Assembly (NCBI RefSeq): GCF_000478585.1
Contig: NZ_ARWI01000001.1
Span: forward strand, 2,232,001 to 2,296,000
Length of the DNA: 64,000 nt
Reading direction: 5' to 3'
From: Thiomicrorhabdus sp. Kp2
GTDB taxonomy: Bacteria > Pseudomonadota > Gammaproteobacteria > Thiomicrospirales > Thiomicrospiraceae
A model generated the notes under the pieces. That model had not been told where the DNA came from and did not search any database. It saw only the letters and a program-made list of their open reading frames with translations. Shown in pieces: positions 8,537-17,782 of the stretch. A program made the translations under genes and the position numbers. Position 1 is the first letter of the stretch. Each line of letters opens with the position of its first letter.

Positions 8537-8564
8537 ATCTTAGCGAATTTTACAAAAAATTCAA
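8537..8564 (-). promoter_or_regulatory. Candidate promoter for the argDF leader
   Basis: Read on the minus strand: TTGAAT (8564-8559), a 16-base spacer, then TAAGAT (8542-8537). It would give a leader of about 205 bases holding the short frame and the terminator hairpin. The rest of the 8326-8876 gap, up to ilvE, is AT-rich. It shows overlapping GAATATT repeats at about 8785-8812 that may belong to ilvE control, and no other gene that I can support. Confidence 0.4.
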
Positions 8565-8876
8565 GTCGAATCGGTTTTGATAAACAAAAAGTAGCATATA
8601 TAGTGACGTTTACACGAGTTAAGACACGGTTAAAAGTGGCTAAAATTCACCTGATTTTTGTTGAACAACTTGCTAATGGCCTGCTATTAGCTGCATTATT
8701 CGCCGCAATCAGGCAAATTTTATCGCATTTTTTTCACACACCTCACTCGTGCAAAGGTCTCATAGTGTAAAAAAATGGTTTTTAATGAATATTTTGCTGA
8801 ATATTCAATTCAGTAATGATGTATTTAGGATAAAATGTCCAACTTATTTTATAAAATTTTGTTGGAGAATTTGTTA

Positions 8877-9803
8877 ATGCAAACGATGGCAGATAGAGAT
8901 GGCGTAATCTGGTTAGATGGCGAAATGGTTCCTTGGCGTGAAGCAAAAGTTCACGTGTTAACTCACACACTACATTACGGAATGGGTGTGTTTGAAGGTG
9001 TTAGAGCTTATGAAGCTGAGCAAGGAACATCCATTTTCCGTTTAGATGCGCATACCGATCGCTTGTTTAATTCGGCAAAAATCTTCAATATGAAAATGCC
9101 GTTTGATAAAGAAACTCTAAACGAAGCACAAAGAGCTGCGGTAAGTGAAAACAATCTAAAGTCAGCTTATATTCGTCCAATGGCGTTTTATGGTTCGGAA
9201 GGCATGGGGATTCGTGCCGATAACCTTAAAACTCACGTTATGGTTGCCGCTTGGGAATGGGGCGCTTATATGGGTGAAGAAAATCTTACTCGTGGCATTA
9301 AAATCGCCACTTCATCCTTTACTCGCCATCATGTAAACGTCACCATGACCAAAGCAAAATCTAACGGTTCATACATGAATTCAATGTTAGCCTTACAAGA
9401 GGCTGTAAACCACGGTTGTGATGAAGCTTTATTGTTAGATGTTGATGGTTATGTGGCTGAAGGGTCTGGTGAGAACTTCTTTATGGTAAAAGATGGGGTT
9501 TTATATACACCAGAATTGACCTGTTGTTTAGATGGTATTACTCGTAAAACCATTATGACTTTGGCCAAAGAAATTGGGCTTGAAGTTATTGAAAAGAAAA
9601 TCACGCGTGATGAAGTGTATATTGCCGATGAAGCTTTCTTTACTGGAACAGCAGCAGAAGTAACACCTATTCGTGAACTAGACAATCGTCCAATCGGCAT
9701 TGGTTCACGTGGGCCTATTACTGAAAAACTACAAACTATGTATTTTGATATTGTGCATGGTCGTTCTGAGAAGCATTTAGACTGGTTAACTACGGTTGCT
9801 TAA
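8877..9803 (+). CDS. ilvE: Branched-chain amino acid aminotransferase
   Basis: Class IV PLP aminotransferase, last step of isoleucine, valine and leucine synthesis. 308 residues from the ATG at 8877, which has GGAG at 8864-8867 nine bases upstream; the frame extends 14 codons higher to 8835 but that part is not conserved. Seen: the IWLDGEMVPWREAKVHVLTHTLHYG opening, RxRAY-like GVRAY (41-45), the Schiff-base lysine in TKAKSNGSY (Lys161) and the GSGENFF phosphate-binding loop. The next gene, a small zinc protein, follows 24 bases later and probably shares the transcript. Confidence 0.95.
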   Translation: MQTMADRDGVIWLDGEMVPWREAKVHVLTHTLHYGMGVFEGVRAYEAEQGTSIFRLDAHTDRLFNSAKIFNMKMPFDKETLNEAQRAAVSENNLKSAYIRPMAFYGSEGMGIRADNLKTHVMVAAWEWGAYMGEENLTRGIKIATSSFTRHHVNVTMTKAKSNGSYMNSMLALQEAVNHGCDEALLLDVDGYVAEGSGENFFMVKDGVLYTPELTCCLDGITRKTIMTLAKEIGLEVIEKKITRDEVYIADEAFFTGTAAEVTPIRELDNRPIGIGSRGPITEKLQTMYFDIVHGRSEKHLDWLTTVA

Positions 9804-9827
9804 GTTGCTAAATAACGGGAGAAAGAT

Positions 9828-10040
9828 ATGAGTGAAAATTCAACCAATTCTAAATCGCATTATGAAGTAACTTATGATGATTTGCCGCTTCACTGCCCAA
9901 CAGATGATATGAGTAAATGGAACTCTCATCCTCGCGTTTTTTTGCAGATAGAAGAAACGGGTCATGCAAAATGCCCATATTGTGGTGCAGAATATGTCTT
10001 AAAAGATTTTGACCCAGAACATCATAAAGGTCATCACTAA
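9828..10040 (+). CDS. Small zinc-finger (CHCC-type) protein
   Basis: 70 residues. The zf-CHCC pattern is seen: Cys24 and His36 (HCPTDDMSKWNSHPRVFL), then Cys50-x2-Cys53 (KCPYCGAEYVL). The fold is that of the NDUFS6 zinc-binding subunit of complex I and is common in gammaproteobacteria next to ilvE, but the bacterial role is unknown. The C-terminus is His-rich. GGGAGAAAG just before the ATG is a good ribosome site. It ends the ilvE transcript before a palindrome copy and a strong terminator. Confidence 0.88.
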   Translation: MSENSTNSKSHYEVTYDDLPLHCPTDDMSKWNSHPRVFLQIEETGHAKCPYCGAEYVLKDFDPEHHKGHH

Positions 10041-10056
10041 GTTACATTTAGAGTCA

Positions 10057-10072
10057 TTACCAGGCCTGGTAA
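10057..10072. repeat. Dispersed palindrome TTACCAGGCCTGGTAA, exact copy
   Basis: Exact 16-base copy 17 bases after the stop codon of the zinc-finger gene and 28 bases before the terminator stem. Confidence 0.95.
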
Positions 10073-10099
10073 AATGGGTTTAGTTAAGTTTTAAACACT

Positions 10100-10137
10100 A
10101 AAAAAGCCGTAATTGTTGATACAGTTACGGCTTTTTT
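10100..10137 (+). terminator. Strong intrinsic terminator after the ilvE unit
   Basis: AAAAAAGCCGTAA (10100-10112) pairs with TTACGGCTTTTTT (10125-10137) around a 12-base loop. The A and T runs on either side allow it to work in both directions. Confidence 0.93.
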
Positions 10138-10240
10138 GTTTTATGTTATTTATACACCACAAAGTCTCGAAGTTTTTTAATATTTTGAATGTAATCAACT
10201 GAGAGTTAGTTGGCAGTTTATGTTTACCTTTTTCTGTAAT

Positions 10241-10263
10241 CTTCGTGCCTTCGTGTCTTCGTG
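10241..10263. repeat. Three CTTCGTG heptamers at an 8-base period
   Basis: CTTCGTG occurs at 10241-10247, 10249-10255 and 10257-10263, directly before TTCAATTTTACC. The 160 bases from the terminator to lpxL hold no gene that I see; this tandem motif and the next palindrome copy are the only structure. Confidence 0.7.
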
Positions 10264-10271
10264 GTTCAATT

Positions 10272-10287
10272 TTACCAGGCCTGGTAA
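10272..10287. repeat. Dispersed palindrome TTACCAGGCCTGGTAA, exact copy
   Basis: Exact 16-base copy 10 bases beyond the stop codon of the minus-strand lipid A acyltransferase gene. Confidence 0.95.
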
Positions 10288-10297
10288 TATTTAGGAT

Positions 10298-11245
10298 TTA
10301 ATAGCTTTTAAGGTTCCAGCGATTATGAACCCACAGGTATTGACTCGGGTTTTTGCGAATTTCAGCTTCATAAAGCTTATGCAGTCTTAAGGTATCTTCA
10401 TAATCATCACCCGATGGAAAGTTCTCTAAGGCGGGTAAAAACTCCACTTCATATTGGTTGTTTTCTAATCGTCTCGTAAAGGTCGGTACAACAGCGCATC
10501 CTGTCATTTTGGCTATTTTAGAGGTGGCTGGATTACTCTTGGCAAGTACACCAAAAAAGGGGACTTCGACATGACCTTTTGAACGATAACGTTGATCTGG
10601 TAAAAAAGTCATGCTTTTTCCTGCCTTTAGCACTTTTAACATTTGTCTGGTATTGGCGTTAGAAACGGGTTCAACCTGTTCGCCATTATCAAACTGAATA
10701 GAGCGGCCTTTGGCAATAATGTAATCCATAAAAGGGTTGTCGTGCGGGCGATAGACGGCGTGATAATTAGTTAAGAACGAAACGAACAGGCCTGTTAATT
10801 CTAAAGTGGTAAAGTGCGGTGCAAGGATGAGTACGCCTTTACCTTGCTCTTGAGCGTGTTTTAGATTGTCTTCACCCATAAAGCTAACAATTTGCCTTTC
10901 AAACGCGTGTTTATGATTTTTTTTATGGTCGCCCCACCAAACAATTGCCATTTCCATTAGTGCGATACCAGTAGATTGAAAGTGCTCTTTTAGGATGGTT
11001 GAACGTTCGGCAGCAGATTTTTCAGGGAAGCATAAGTCTATATTGGCCTTAGCTAAACGACGACGTTTGGGTGCTATGAAATAAATCACTTTTCCGAGAA
11101 ATTTGCCAATACTGAATTTTTGCTGATAAGGAACTAAGGCGAACAAGCGTAACAGCCCTAAACCCAGCCAAATCCCCCAATATTTTGGGTGATAAAATTG
11201 GGTTTTAAAATCAGGTACGTATTTGGTAGCTGATGGTTTACTCAT
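10298..11245 (-). CDS. LpxL/HtrB-family lipid A acyltransferase
   Basis: 315 residues, the usual length. Enzymes of this family move a secondary acyl chain from acyl-ACP to Kdo2-lipid A at the inner membrane. Seen: one N-terminal membrane segment (about residues 24-50), the HX4E catalytic motif HFTTLE (about 141-146) in [14 protein letters not shown], the LPDQRY segment, and [10 protein letters not shown], all standard for the family. I cannot say whether it is LpxL, LpxM or LpxP. It overlaps the end of msbA by four bases (ATGA), so acylation and lipid A export genes are translationally coupled, with a phosphatase gene first in the same unit. Confidence 0.92.
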   Translation of the reverse strand: MSKPSATKYVPDFKTQFYHPKYWGIWLGLGLLRLFALVPYQQKFSIGKFLGKVIYFIAPKRRRLAKANIDLCFPEKSAAERSTILKEHFQSTGIALMEMAIVWWGDHKKNHKHAFERQIVSFMGEDNLKHAQEQGKGVLILAPHFTTLELTGLFVSFLTNYHAVYRPHDNPFMDYIIAKGRSIQFDNGEQVEPVSNANTRQMLKVLKAGKSMTFLPDQRYRSKGHVEVPFFGVLAKSNPATSKIAKMTGCAVVPTFTRRLENNQYEVEFLPALENFPSGDDYEDTLRLHKLYEAEIRKNPSQYLWVHNRWNLKSY

Positions 11246-12993
11246 AGTTCGTCTGTTCCTGTTTGCCCTTGGTTGTATAGTTGAGAATAGGTTCCTTTGT
11301 TTTTTAACAAACTATTATGATTACCTTGTTCAATGAGCTTACCGTGTTCCATTACCACAATGTTTTCGGCATTTTCTATGGTACTTAGACGGTGGGCAAT
11401 CACAATCACAGTGCGATTATGCTTGAGCACTTCCATGGCGCTTTGAATCATCTGTTCGCTTTGATTATCTAAAGCAGAAGTGGCCTCATCAAAAATTAAA
11501 ATCGGTGCATTTTTTAAGAAGGCACGAGCAATGGCGATACGCTGACGTTGACCGCCAGACAGTAAATTGCCGTTTTCACCAATATTGGTGTCTAGTCCTT
11601 GCGGCAGTTTTTCAATAAATCCCCAAGCGTGTGCCGCTTTGGCTGCGGCGATAATTTCTTCACGGTCGGTGTCCGTTTTACCATATGCAATATTGGCAGC
11701 AACGGTGTCGTCAAAAAGAGTCACTTTTTGGCTAACCAGCGCAATTTGTTCTCTAAGATAGTGGCGATCTAATTCTTGAATGTTTTGACCATCTAATAAG
11801 ATTTCACCATTTTGAACGTCGTAGAAACGAGTAATGAGGTTGACTAATGTTGATTTTCCGCTACCAGATTGACCGACTAGAGCCGTAGTTTTTCCAGCAG
11901 GGATATTGAGTGAAAAGTTTTCTAAAGCAATAAAATCACTATTTGGGTAACTAAAATTGACCTTTTTTAGCTCTATATTGCCTTTGATGTTTTCAAGTTT
12001 AGCCTGGCCTATATTTATTTCGTCTGGCTGGTCTAGCAGTTCAAAAATACTTTCAGCGGCGGCCATGCCTTTTTGAATGGTTTCATTGATACTGGTTAAG
12101 CGACGAATCGGTTCAAACGTTAAGGCCATGGCGGTGATGTAGGCTAACAATTCACCAGGAGTAAACAGGTTTTGAGCAGACATTTGCATGGCTACATACA
12201 CAACGCCAGCTAGAGCAATTGCCGCCAAAACTTGAACCAGTGGTACATTTAAAGCAGATACTTTAGTAACATGCATTGTGTTGGTTAAGAGTTCCGTTGC
12301 GGTATCTTGAAAGCGTTTTTGCTCGTAGCTTTCGGCACCATAAATTTTAATCTCTTGATGTGCGGTTAAGCTCTCCTCTAAGCGGTGGGTTAATTGCCCC
12401 ATGTTTTGTTGCATCGCTTTACTTGAGCTACGCATTAATTTGCTGGCTCTATCGATAATAAACGCAACCACTGGCCCAACAATTAACATCAATAAAGTAA
12501 GTTGCCATGAGATGTAAAGCAAGTAACCAATAAGCGCAATAATGGTTAAGGTGTCGCGAATCAGAGTAACCCAGGCGGTAGATAAAGCATTGCTCGCTTG
12601 TGGCACATCATAGGTGATTTTTGACATCAATTTGCCTGTTCCATAGCTTTGGAATGTGGCAAAGGGAAGATGTTGCATTTTGTTGTACATATCTGCACGA
12701 ATATTCAGAATCGCTTTTTGGGCAATCCACTGGCTAAACACTTTACTGAAATATTCTGCTACCCCTTTAATAATAAAGACACCCGCTAATAGCAGAGGCA
12801 TCATCACAAAGGAGTCTGGATTTTTGGCAATCAAGCTTTCATCAACTAGCTCTTTTAAAACCATCGCCGTGGCAGGTTCCATCGCAGCAATGGTCAGTAA
12901 CGCAAGTAGAGTAATCGCTATCATGCCTTTAAAGGGCATGATGTAGTTTAATAAACGGCGATAAAGTCTTAAAGTAGAGCGATCTAACATCAA
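11242..12993 (-). CDS. msbA: Lipid A export ABC transporter MsbA
   Basis: 583-residue half-transporter that flips lipid A-core across the inner membrane. Six transmembrane helices fill residues ~20-310; the nucleotide-binding domain follows, with Walker [10 protein letters not shown], the signature [14 protein letters not shown], Walker [14 protein letters not shown] and the H-loop VIAHRLSTI. It lies between an LPS phosphatase-like gene (end to end, no gap) and the lpxL-type gene, which fits lipid A maturation. Other ABCB-type exporters share these motifs, but context and length favour MsbA. Confidence 0.93.
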   Translation of the reverse strand: MMLDRSTLRLYRRLLNYIMPFKGMIAITLLALLTIAAMEPATAMVLKELVDESLIAKNPDSFVMMPLLLAGVFIIKGVAEYFSKVFSQWIAQKAILNIRADMYNKMQHLPFATFQSYGTGKLMSKITYDVPQASNALSTAWVTLIRDTLTIIALIGYLLYISWQLTLLMLIVGPVVAFIIDRASKLMRSSSKAMQQNMGQLTHRLEESLTAHQEIKIYGAESYEQKRFQDTATELLTNTMHVTKVSALNVPLVQVLAAIALAGVVYVAMQMSAQNLFTPGELLAYITAMALTFEPIRRLTSINETIQKGMAAAESIFELLDQPDEINIGQAKLENIKGNIELKKVNFSYPNSDFIALENFSLNIPAGKTTALVGQSGSGKSTLVNLITRFYDVQNGEILLDGQNIQELDRHYLREQIALVSQKVTLFDDTVAANIAYGKTDTDREEIIAAAKAAHAWGFIEKLPQGLDTNIGENGNLLSGGQRQRIAIARAFLKNAPILIFDEATSALDNQSEQMIQSAMEVLKHNRTVIVIAHRLSTIENAENIVVMEHGKLIEQGNHNSLLKNKGTYSQLYNQGQTGTDEL

Positions 12994-13656
12994 TTATTCT
13001 CGGTGAAGGATTTTATTAACCACAATATTCGCCCAGCCAGAGCTATGAAACTCGCCATCTATAGTGTCCCGGTCGTAAATATTTGTTACCCAGTCTAAAA
13101 ACTCAATGTCTGGGTGCGTTTTTTTGTATTCAAAAAAGTGGTCAAAAAAGAAGTCAAGTTTACCTGTATCTGCCCAGCGAAAGTGGCCGAATCTCATGCT
13201 TAGTTGTTTCACGGCTTCTTCAATAGGTTGTTTTTCAACAAAATGCATGTAAAAAACGCTCATTAACCCCGCTCTATCGGCACCTGATTTACAGTGAATG
13301 AGTATTGGGTATTCTACGGTTTCTAGCAGTTCTTTTGCTTTTAATATCATCTCTTTTTTAGGGAGTTTACGTGAAGACATTGGATGGTTTATCATTTTGA
13401 TCCCTAATTTATCGCAAGCTTCTTTTTCTAAAATATAAGAGGCAGATGTGTTTGCTTTACGCATACTGATCACTGTTTTTAAACCATGATTTTTTTGCAT
13501 TTTTCTCAAGAAAGAACCAGAAGGGTGGTTGCTACGATAAGCCTTAGAAGACAAGGCATAAAGATTGCGATAAACCATTCTTAATATCTCGTGGTCAACG
13601 AACAGGTTTTCAAAACGTAATTTAAAGCGTTGCCAGCTGTTTTTGAAGAATTTCAT
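12994..13656 (-). CDS. Tyrosine/dual-specificity phosphatase-like protein
   Basis: 220 residues with the cysteine-phosphatase P-loop HCKSGADRAG (CX5R), preceded by an ILIHCKSG strand and a likely general-acid region around MINHPMSSRKLPKK. Proteins of this kind near LPS genes may act on lipid or sugar phosphates, not only on phosphotyrosine. It directly abuts msbA and lpxL in one minus-strand unit. The first ~25 residues are basic and aromatic and could lie on the membrane; no signal peptide is seen. The substrate is unknown. Confidence 0.8.
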   Translation of the reverse strand: MKFFKNSWQRFKLRFENLFVDHEILRMVYRNLYALSSKAYRSNHPSGSFLRKMQKNHGLKTVISMRKANTSASYILEKEACDKLGIKMINHPMSSRKLPKKEMILKAKELLETVEYPILIHCKSGADRAGLMSVFYMHFVEKQPIEEAVKQLSMRFGHFRWADTGKLDFFFDHFFEYKKTHPDIEFLDWVTNIYDRDTIDGEFHSSGWANIVVNKILHRE

Positions 13657-13753
13657 TAGGGTGTTTTATTCAAATTTTAGTGGGCTTATTTTAACTTCTA
13701 TTTGCTCTAAAATGTTAAAATTCCCATTTTTTAATACGTAAAGTTTAATCTGA

Positions 13754-15346
13754 ATGAAGCAATATCTATCACACTCATCAGCCATTACGCTGTGGATTTT
13801 GATGTTTCCATTAATCGCTTTTTTATTAATGGCTGAAGAATTTCATGAGTCAGAAATAACTGCGAGGATGGGGTGGTTAATACTATTAATAGCTTTTTCA
13901 TATCTTGTTCGCATTCGATTTTTGTATCTATTAGTTTTATTACCTTTTGTTCTTTCAGGGGTTGTTGATCTTTTTTATACATCCACCTTTAATCAACAAT
14001 TTGAAGCTAGCTTAGTTAGAGTATTAACAGATACCGACTCTCAAGAAACTCAAGAGTTTTTATCAGTTTATCTTGGGCCATTTAACTTGAGTATATTGGC
14101 GTTGTATTTTGCAGGTTTGTTTTATTTAGGAAGAGAATTAAAGTTTTTTAGACCTCAAAGTTTTAAAACAAAACTTTTGGTTGTGGGTGGCGTTTTAATG
14201 CTAATCGTCGCAGTGCAGCAAATATGGTTTCATGATCGTTATAAAGATGTTTTACCTGGTGCGTTTGGGCAAATGACTGATGGGGTTAAAAAATACTACC
14301 AAGTTCAAAATGAAATGAAGAAAAGGCCAGAGTTATTAGCCAATTATCAATTACCCGTTTTGAAAGAAGAAGCTAAGCCACAAACTTATATCGTTGTGAT
14401 TGGAGAGTCAGCAGCCCGAAAACATCATGGTTTGTTTGGTTATCAAAGAAATACAAACCCATTATTAGAAAGTATTAAAAAAGACTTAATACTGTTCAAT
14501 GATGTTGTGTCACCCTTTGCTGTTACCTATCTTTCGTTAAGTCACACTTTGACTGAAAAAAACTTGAACAATAAAACAGAATTTGCCGATTCACTCAGTA
14601 TTGTGGGTTTATCAAAAAAAGCAGGCTTTAAAACATGGTGGATATCTAATCAGCCAAAATATGAAGGGACAACGCTGTCATTATCTTTAGTTGCTGATCA
14701 TGCGGAATATGTTAGTGGGTCAGGAGGCTATGATGAAGTAGTATTGCCTGCTGTTGAGAGAGCTTTAAAAGACAAAAGCTCTCACAAGGTGATATTTGTT
14801 CATTTACGCGGAAGCCATATGACTTACAATAAACGCTACCCGCAAACATACCAGGTTTTTGATAATAAAAAAGGTATTGAGATATATAGTAAAGAGCCTT
14901 CTAAAAAGCAGATTGAGGTTGTTAATGCCTATGACAACTCGATTGTTTATACAGATAAAATTCTTTTTGAATTAATTCAGTCTCTTGAAACCAAAGATTC
15001 GATTTCGGGGCTTGTATATTTTGCAGATCATGGGGAAGAAGTTTATGACTATAAAGATTTTATTGGACATGAATTGAAACGAATTACACCCGTTATGTTT
15101 GAAGTACCTTTTATTGTTTGGGTGAATGATCTGTATAAAAATCGTTTTCAAGAAAAAGTTACTGCAATGAAATCGCAACATAAAATGCCATTTTTAAATG
15201 ATGACTTTTTTGATTTTGGATTGTGTTTTATGGGAATAGATGCAGATATCTCAAAACAATCTAGCTCTCCATGTGAACCTAACTTTACGCCAAAAAAACG
15301 AGTGGTTGCAGGTCAGTTATATCAAGATGGAAAGCTCTATGATTAA
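13754..15346 (+). CDS. EptA/CptA-like phosphoethanolamine transferase
   Basis: 530 residues. About five membrane helices in the first 160 residues are followed by a periplasmic sulfatase-fold domain. Such enzymes transfer phosphoethanolamine from phosphatidylethanolamine to lipid A or core sugars and release diacylglycerol. Seen: the nucleophile region IGESAARKHHGLFGY with serine at position 219 where EptA has threonine, a VHLRGSH segment, and the metal-binding FADHGEE plus FIGHE region. The next gene is diacylglycerol kinase, which would recycle the by-product. It is divergent from the msbA unit across a 97-base gap. Confidence 0.87.
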   Translation: MKQYLSHSSAITLWILMFPLIAFLLMAEEFHESEITARMGWLILLIAFSYLVRIRFLYLLVLLPFVLSGVVDLFYTSTFNQQFEASLVRVLTDTDSQETQEFLSVYLGPFNLSILALYFAGLFYLGRELKFFRPQSFKTKLLVVGGVLMLIVAVQQIWFHDRYKDVLPGAFGQMTDGVKKYYQVQNEMKKRPELLANYQLPVLKEEAKPQTYIVVIGESAARKHHGLFGYQRNTNPLLESIKKDLILFNDVVSPFAVTYLSLSHTLTEKNLNNKTEFADSLSIVGLSKKAGFKTWWISNQPKYEGTTLSLSLVADHAEYVSGSGGYDEVVLPAVERALKDKSSHKVIFVHLRGSHMTYNKRYPQTYQVFDNKKGIEIYSKEPSKKQIEVVNAYDNSIVYTDKILFELIQSLETKDSISGLVYFADHGEEVYDYKDFIGHELKRITPVMFEVPFIVWVNDLYKNRFQEKVTAMKSQHKMPFLNDDFFDFGLCFMGIDADISKQSSSPCEPNFTPKKRVVAGQLYQDGKLYD

Positions 15347-15376
15347 TTCTCTTTTTTTATTCAAAAAGGATAATCA

Positions 15377-15748
15377 ATGAAGTCACCACACACTGGTTTA
15401 AATCGAGTTCTACATGCGGCGGGTTATTCATGGAAAGGCTTTAAATTGACCTGGAAACATGAGGCGGCTTTTAAGCAAGAAGTAATACTTTTTGCATTAA
15501 TGACCCCCCTAGCGTTTTGGATAGGAGATACCGCATCCGAAACCGTAATTTTAATTGCGGTTTTACTTATTGTGTTGGTGGTTGAACTTTTAAACTCCGC
15601 AGTAGAGTCGGTTGTGGATCGTATTGGTGAGGATTATCATAAATTATCAGGTCGCGCCAAAGACCAAGGTTCGGCAGCGGTGTTTTTATCTTTTTTTATC
15701 GCCATCTTAGTTTGGGGCGGTTTTATTATTTCTAAGTTAATGGGTTAA
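15377..15748 (+). CDS. dgkA: Diacylglycerol kinase
   Basis: 123 residues, the standard size of this small trimeric inner-membrane kinase. It phosphorylates diacylglycerol to phosphatidic acid. Three hydrophobic helices are visible. The catalytic and metal-binding glutamates lie in KHEAAFKQE and in VVELLNSAVESVVDRI. Position just after the phosphoethanolamine transferase gene fits recycling of the diacylglycerol that enzyme releases. GGATAATCA precedes the ATG. Confidence 0.95.
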   Translation: MKSPHTGLNRVLHAAGYSWKGFKLTWKHEAAFKQEVILFALMTPLAFWIGDTASETVILIAVLLIVLVVELLNSAVESVVDRIGEDYHKLSGRAKDQGSAAVFLSFFIAILVWGGFIISKLMG

Positions 15749-15751
15749 AAA

Positions 15752-16720
15752 ATGATTGTTGTTACAGGTGGCGCAGGGTTTATTGGCAGCAATATCGTTA
15801 AGGCGTTAAATGCACAAGGGCGTACTGATATTATTGTGGTTGATAATCTAAAAAACGGTAAAAAGTTTATCAATATTGCCGATTGTGATATTGCCGATTA
15901 CCTCGATAAAGAAGATTTTCAACAGCGTATTTTTGCCGAACAAGGCCTGCCCGATATTGAAGCAGTATTTCACGAGGGAGCTTGTTCTGCCACCACCGAG
16001 TGGGATGGCAAATTTATGATGGACAATAACTATGAATACTCTAAAGATGTTCTGAATTATTGTTTAAACTGGAAAATTCCATTTTTTTACGCTTCATCAG
16101 CTTCAGTTTATGGTGATGGGCCTGATTTTATTGAAGACCGAGTCTATGAAAAACCGTTGAACGTTTACGGTTACTCAAAGTTTCAGTTTGACCAATATAT
16201 TCGCCAAATCCTACCAACCGCACAAAGCCAAATTGTCGGCTTTAGATACTTTAATGTGTATGGTCCGCGTGAACAGCATAAAGGCGATATGGCCAGTGTG
16301 GCTTTTAAATTGCATAACCAGATATTAGCGGGCGAAAAACTTAAATTATTTGGTGAATACGATGGTTATGGTGCAGGTATGCAAACCCGTGATTTTGTTT
16401 ATATTGAAGATGTGGTTAAGGTGAATCTTTGGTTTATGCAACACCCAGAAAAATCGGGTATTTTTAATTTGGGGCCAGCCGCTGCTGAACCCTTTAAAAA
16501 TATTGCCGATGCGGTAATTGATTTTCATGGCAAAGGTGAAATTGAGTACATACCTTTTCCAGAGCATCTAAAAGGGGCGTATCAAAGTTTTACTCAGGCC
16601 GACAATACTGCGTTAAGAGAAGCAGGGTATGATGAGTCTTTTCATACCGTTGCCCAAGGTGTTAAAAAATATTTAACTTGGTTAACAGAAAATCCAACTA
16701 CGTTAAATTTTACAAAATAG
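15752..16720 (+). CDS. hldD: ADP-L-glycero-D-manno-heptose 6-epimerase
   Basis: 322-residue NADP-dependent short-chain epimerase that makes the L-glycero-D-manno-heptose donor for LPS inner core. Seen: the nucleotide-binding [10 protein letters not shown] (5-14), the HEGACS segment, the Ser-Tyr-Lys triad region with YGYSKFQFD (Tyr about 140), and [10 protein letters not shown]. It begins three bases after dgkA and precedes waaC, which uses its product. Confidence 0.95.
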   Translation: MIVVTGGAGFIGSNIVKALNAQGRTDIIVVDNLKNGKKFINIADCDIADYLDKEDFQQRIFAEQGLPDIEAVFHEGACSATTEWDGKFMMDNNYEYSKDVLNYCLNWKIPFFYASSASVYGDGPDFIEDRVYEKPLNVYGYSKFQFDQYIRQILPTAQSQIVGFRYFNVYGPREQHKGDMASVAFKLHNQILAGEKLKLFGEYDGYGAGMQTRDFVYIEDVVKVNLWFMQHPEKSGIFNLGPAAAEPFKNIADAVIDFHGKGEIEYIPFPEHLKGAYQSFTQADNTALREAGYDESFHTVAQGVKKYLTWLTENPTTLNFTK

Positions 16721-16752
16721 TAAAGAATAGTTTAGGTATAAAACAAAACTGT

Positions 16753-17781
16753 ATGCGAATTCTGCTCATAAAAATGTCATCCATGGGCGATGTGTTTCAC
16801 ACATTCCCTGCTTTATCGGATGCCCAACAAAACTTGCCAGGCCTGGTAATAGATTGGGTGGTTGAAAAATCGTTTGCAGAAATCCCTAAATGGCATCCAG
16901 TAGTCGATAAGGTTTATCCTATTGAATTGCGTAAATGGCGTAAAACCTTGCTGAAAAAACAGACCCGCCAAGAGATTAAAGCGTTTTTTGAAGAGATAAA
17001 TCAAACACAATACGATTTAGTTATAGACGCTCAAGGACTTTTAAAAAGTACCTGGGTAGCCAGAAAAATTAACGCAAAAACGGCAGGTTACGACTGGCAA
17101 AGTGCTCGTGAACCTTTAGCCACTCTGTTTTATCGATATAAATACCCTGTTGCTAAAGAGCAACATGCCATTTTACGGTTACGCCAATTGATTGCCCAAA
17201 GCCTAAATTATGCTTTGCCAGACAATGCACCAATTGTATACGGATTAAATACCCAGGCCTGGTCAAAACCCCATTTGGTCACTGAGCAATTTGCGGAAGA
17301 TGATTATTGGGTCTTTTTACACGGCACTACTTGGGAAACCAAATATTGGCCAGAAGACTATTGGATTGAAGTTTTACAAGAAGCCAATGTACTTGGGAAA
17401 AAGGTAATTTTGCCTTGGGGAAATCAAGAAGAGCATGAGCGTGCTTTACGAATCGCGGGAACTGCAGAACCAACAAATGTTTGGGTACCTAGTGAAATGT
17501 TGTCTCTTAATGATATGGCCAAAACCCTTAAAAACGCTCAGGCAGTGGTGTCTGTCGATACTGGTCTTTCTCATGTAGCGGCCGCTTTAGAAGTACCTAT
17601 GGTTGTTTTGTACCGAGTAACCGACCCTAAATTAGTCGGAGCGGATGGGGCAAAAGTGACCCGACTAGAGTCTCCATGTGCACCTGACTATATCAAAAAG
17701 TTTTCAAGTAAAGAGCAGGAGTTAGAGTCATTAAAAGGCTTGAGTGTAGCTGATGTCTTAAACGCTTTGGAAAAAGAGTAA
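16753..17781 (+). CDS. waaC: LPS heptosyltransferase I
   Basis: GT9-family transferase adding the first heptose to Kdo2-lipid A. 342 residues from the ATG at 16753, where MRILLIKMSSMGDVFHTFPAL matches the family N-terminus; the frame extends 25 codons higher into hldD, which is not conserved. Seen: the SSMGDVFHTFPA glycine loop, the second-domain WLHGTT-like FLHGTTWETKYWP, and the VSVDTGLSHVAAAL donor site. Two copies of the dispersed palindrome lie inside the gene (16834, read LPGLV, and 17253, read TQAWS). Confidence 0.95.
   Translation: MRILLIKMSSMGDVFHTFPALSDAQQNLPGLVIDWVVEKSFAEIPKWHPVVDKVYPIELRKWRKTLLKKQTRQEIKAFFEEINQTQYDLVIDAQGLLKSTWVARKINAKTAGYDWQSAREPLATLFYRYKYPVAKEQHAILRLRQLIAQSLNYALPDNAPIVYGLNTQAWSKPHLVTEQFAEDDYWVFLHGTTWETKYWPEDYWIEVLQEANVLGKKVILPWGNQEEHERALRIAGTAEPTNVWVPSEMLSLNDMAKTLKNAQAVVSVDTGLSHVAAALEVPMVVLYRVTDPKLVGADGAKVTRLESPCAPDYIKKFSSKEQELESLKGLSVADVLNALEKE
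16834..16849. repeat. Dispersed palindrome, near-exact copy in waaC (TTGCC start)
   Basis: 15 of 16 bases match; the core CCAGGCCTGG at 16837-16846 is exact. It is read as LPGLV at codons 28-32. Confidence 0.9.
17253..17262. repeat. Core palindrome CCAGGCCTGG in waaC
   Basis: Exact 10-base core, outer arms degenerate (ACCC / GTCA). Read as TQAWS near codon 168. Confidence 0.85.
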
Positions 17782-17782
17782 T

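Noticed and set aside
8447-8770. A 107-codon plus-strand frame between argD and ilvE
   Set aside because: It lacks a ribosome site, has the composition of random AT-rich sequence, and crosses the leader hairpin and promoter signals of argD.
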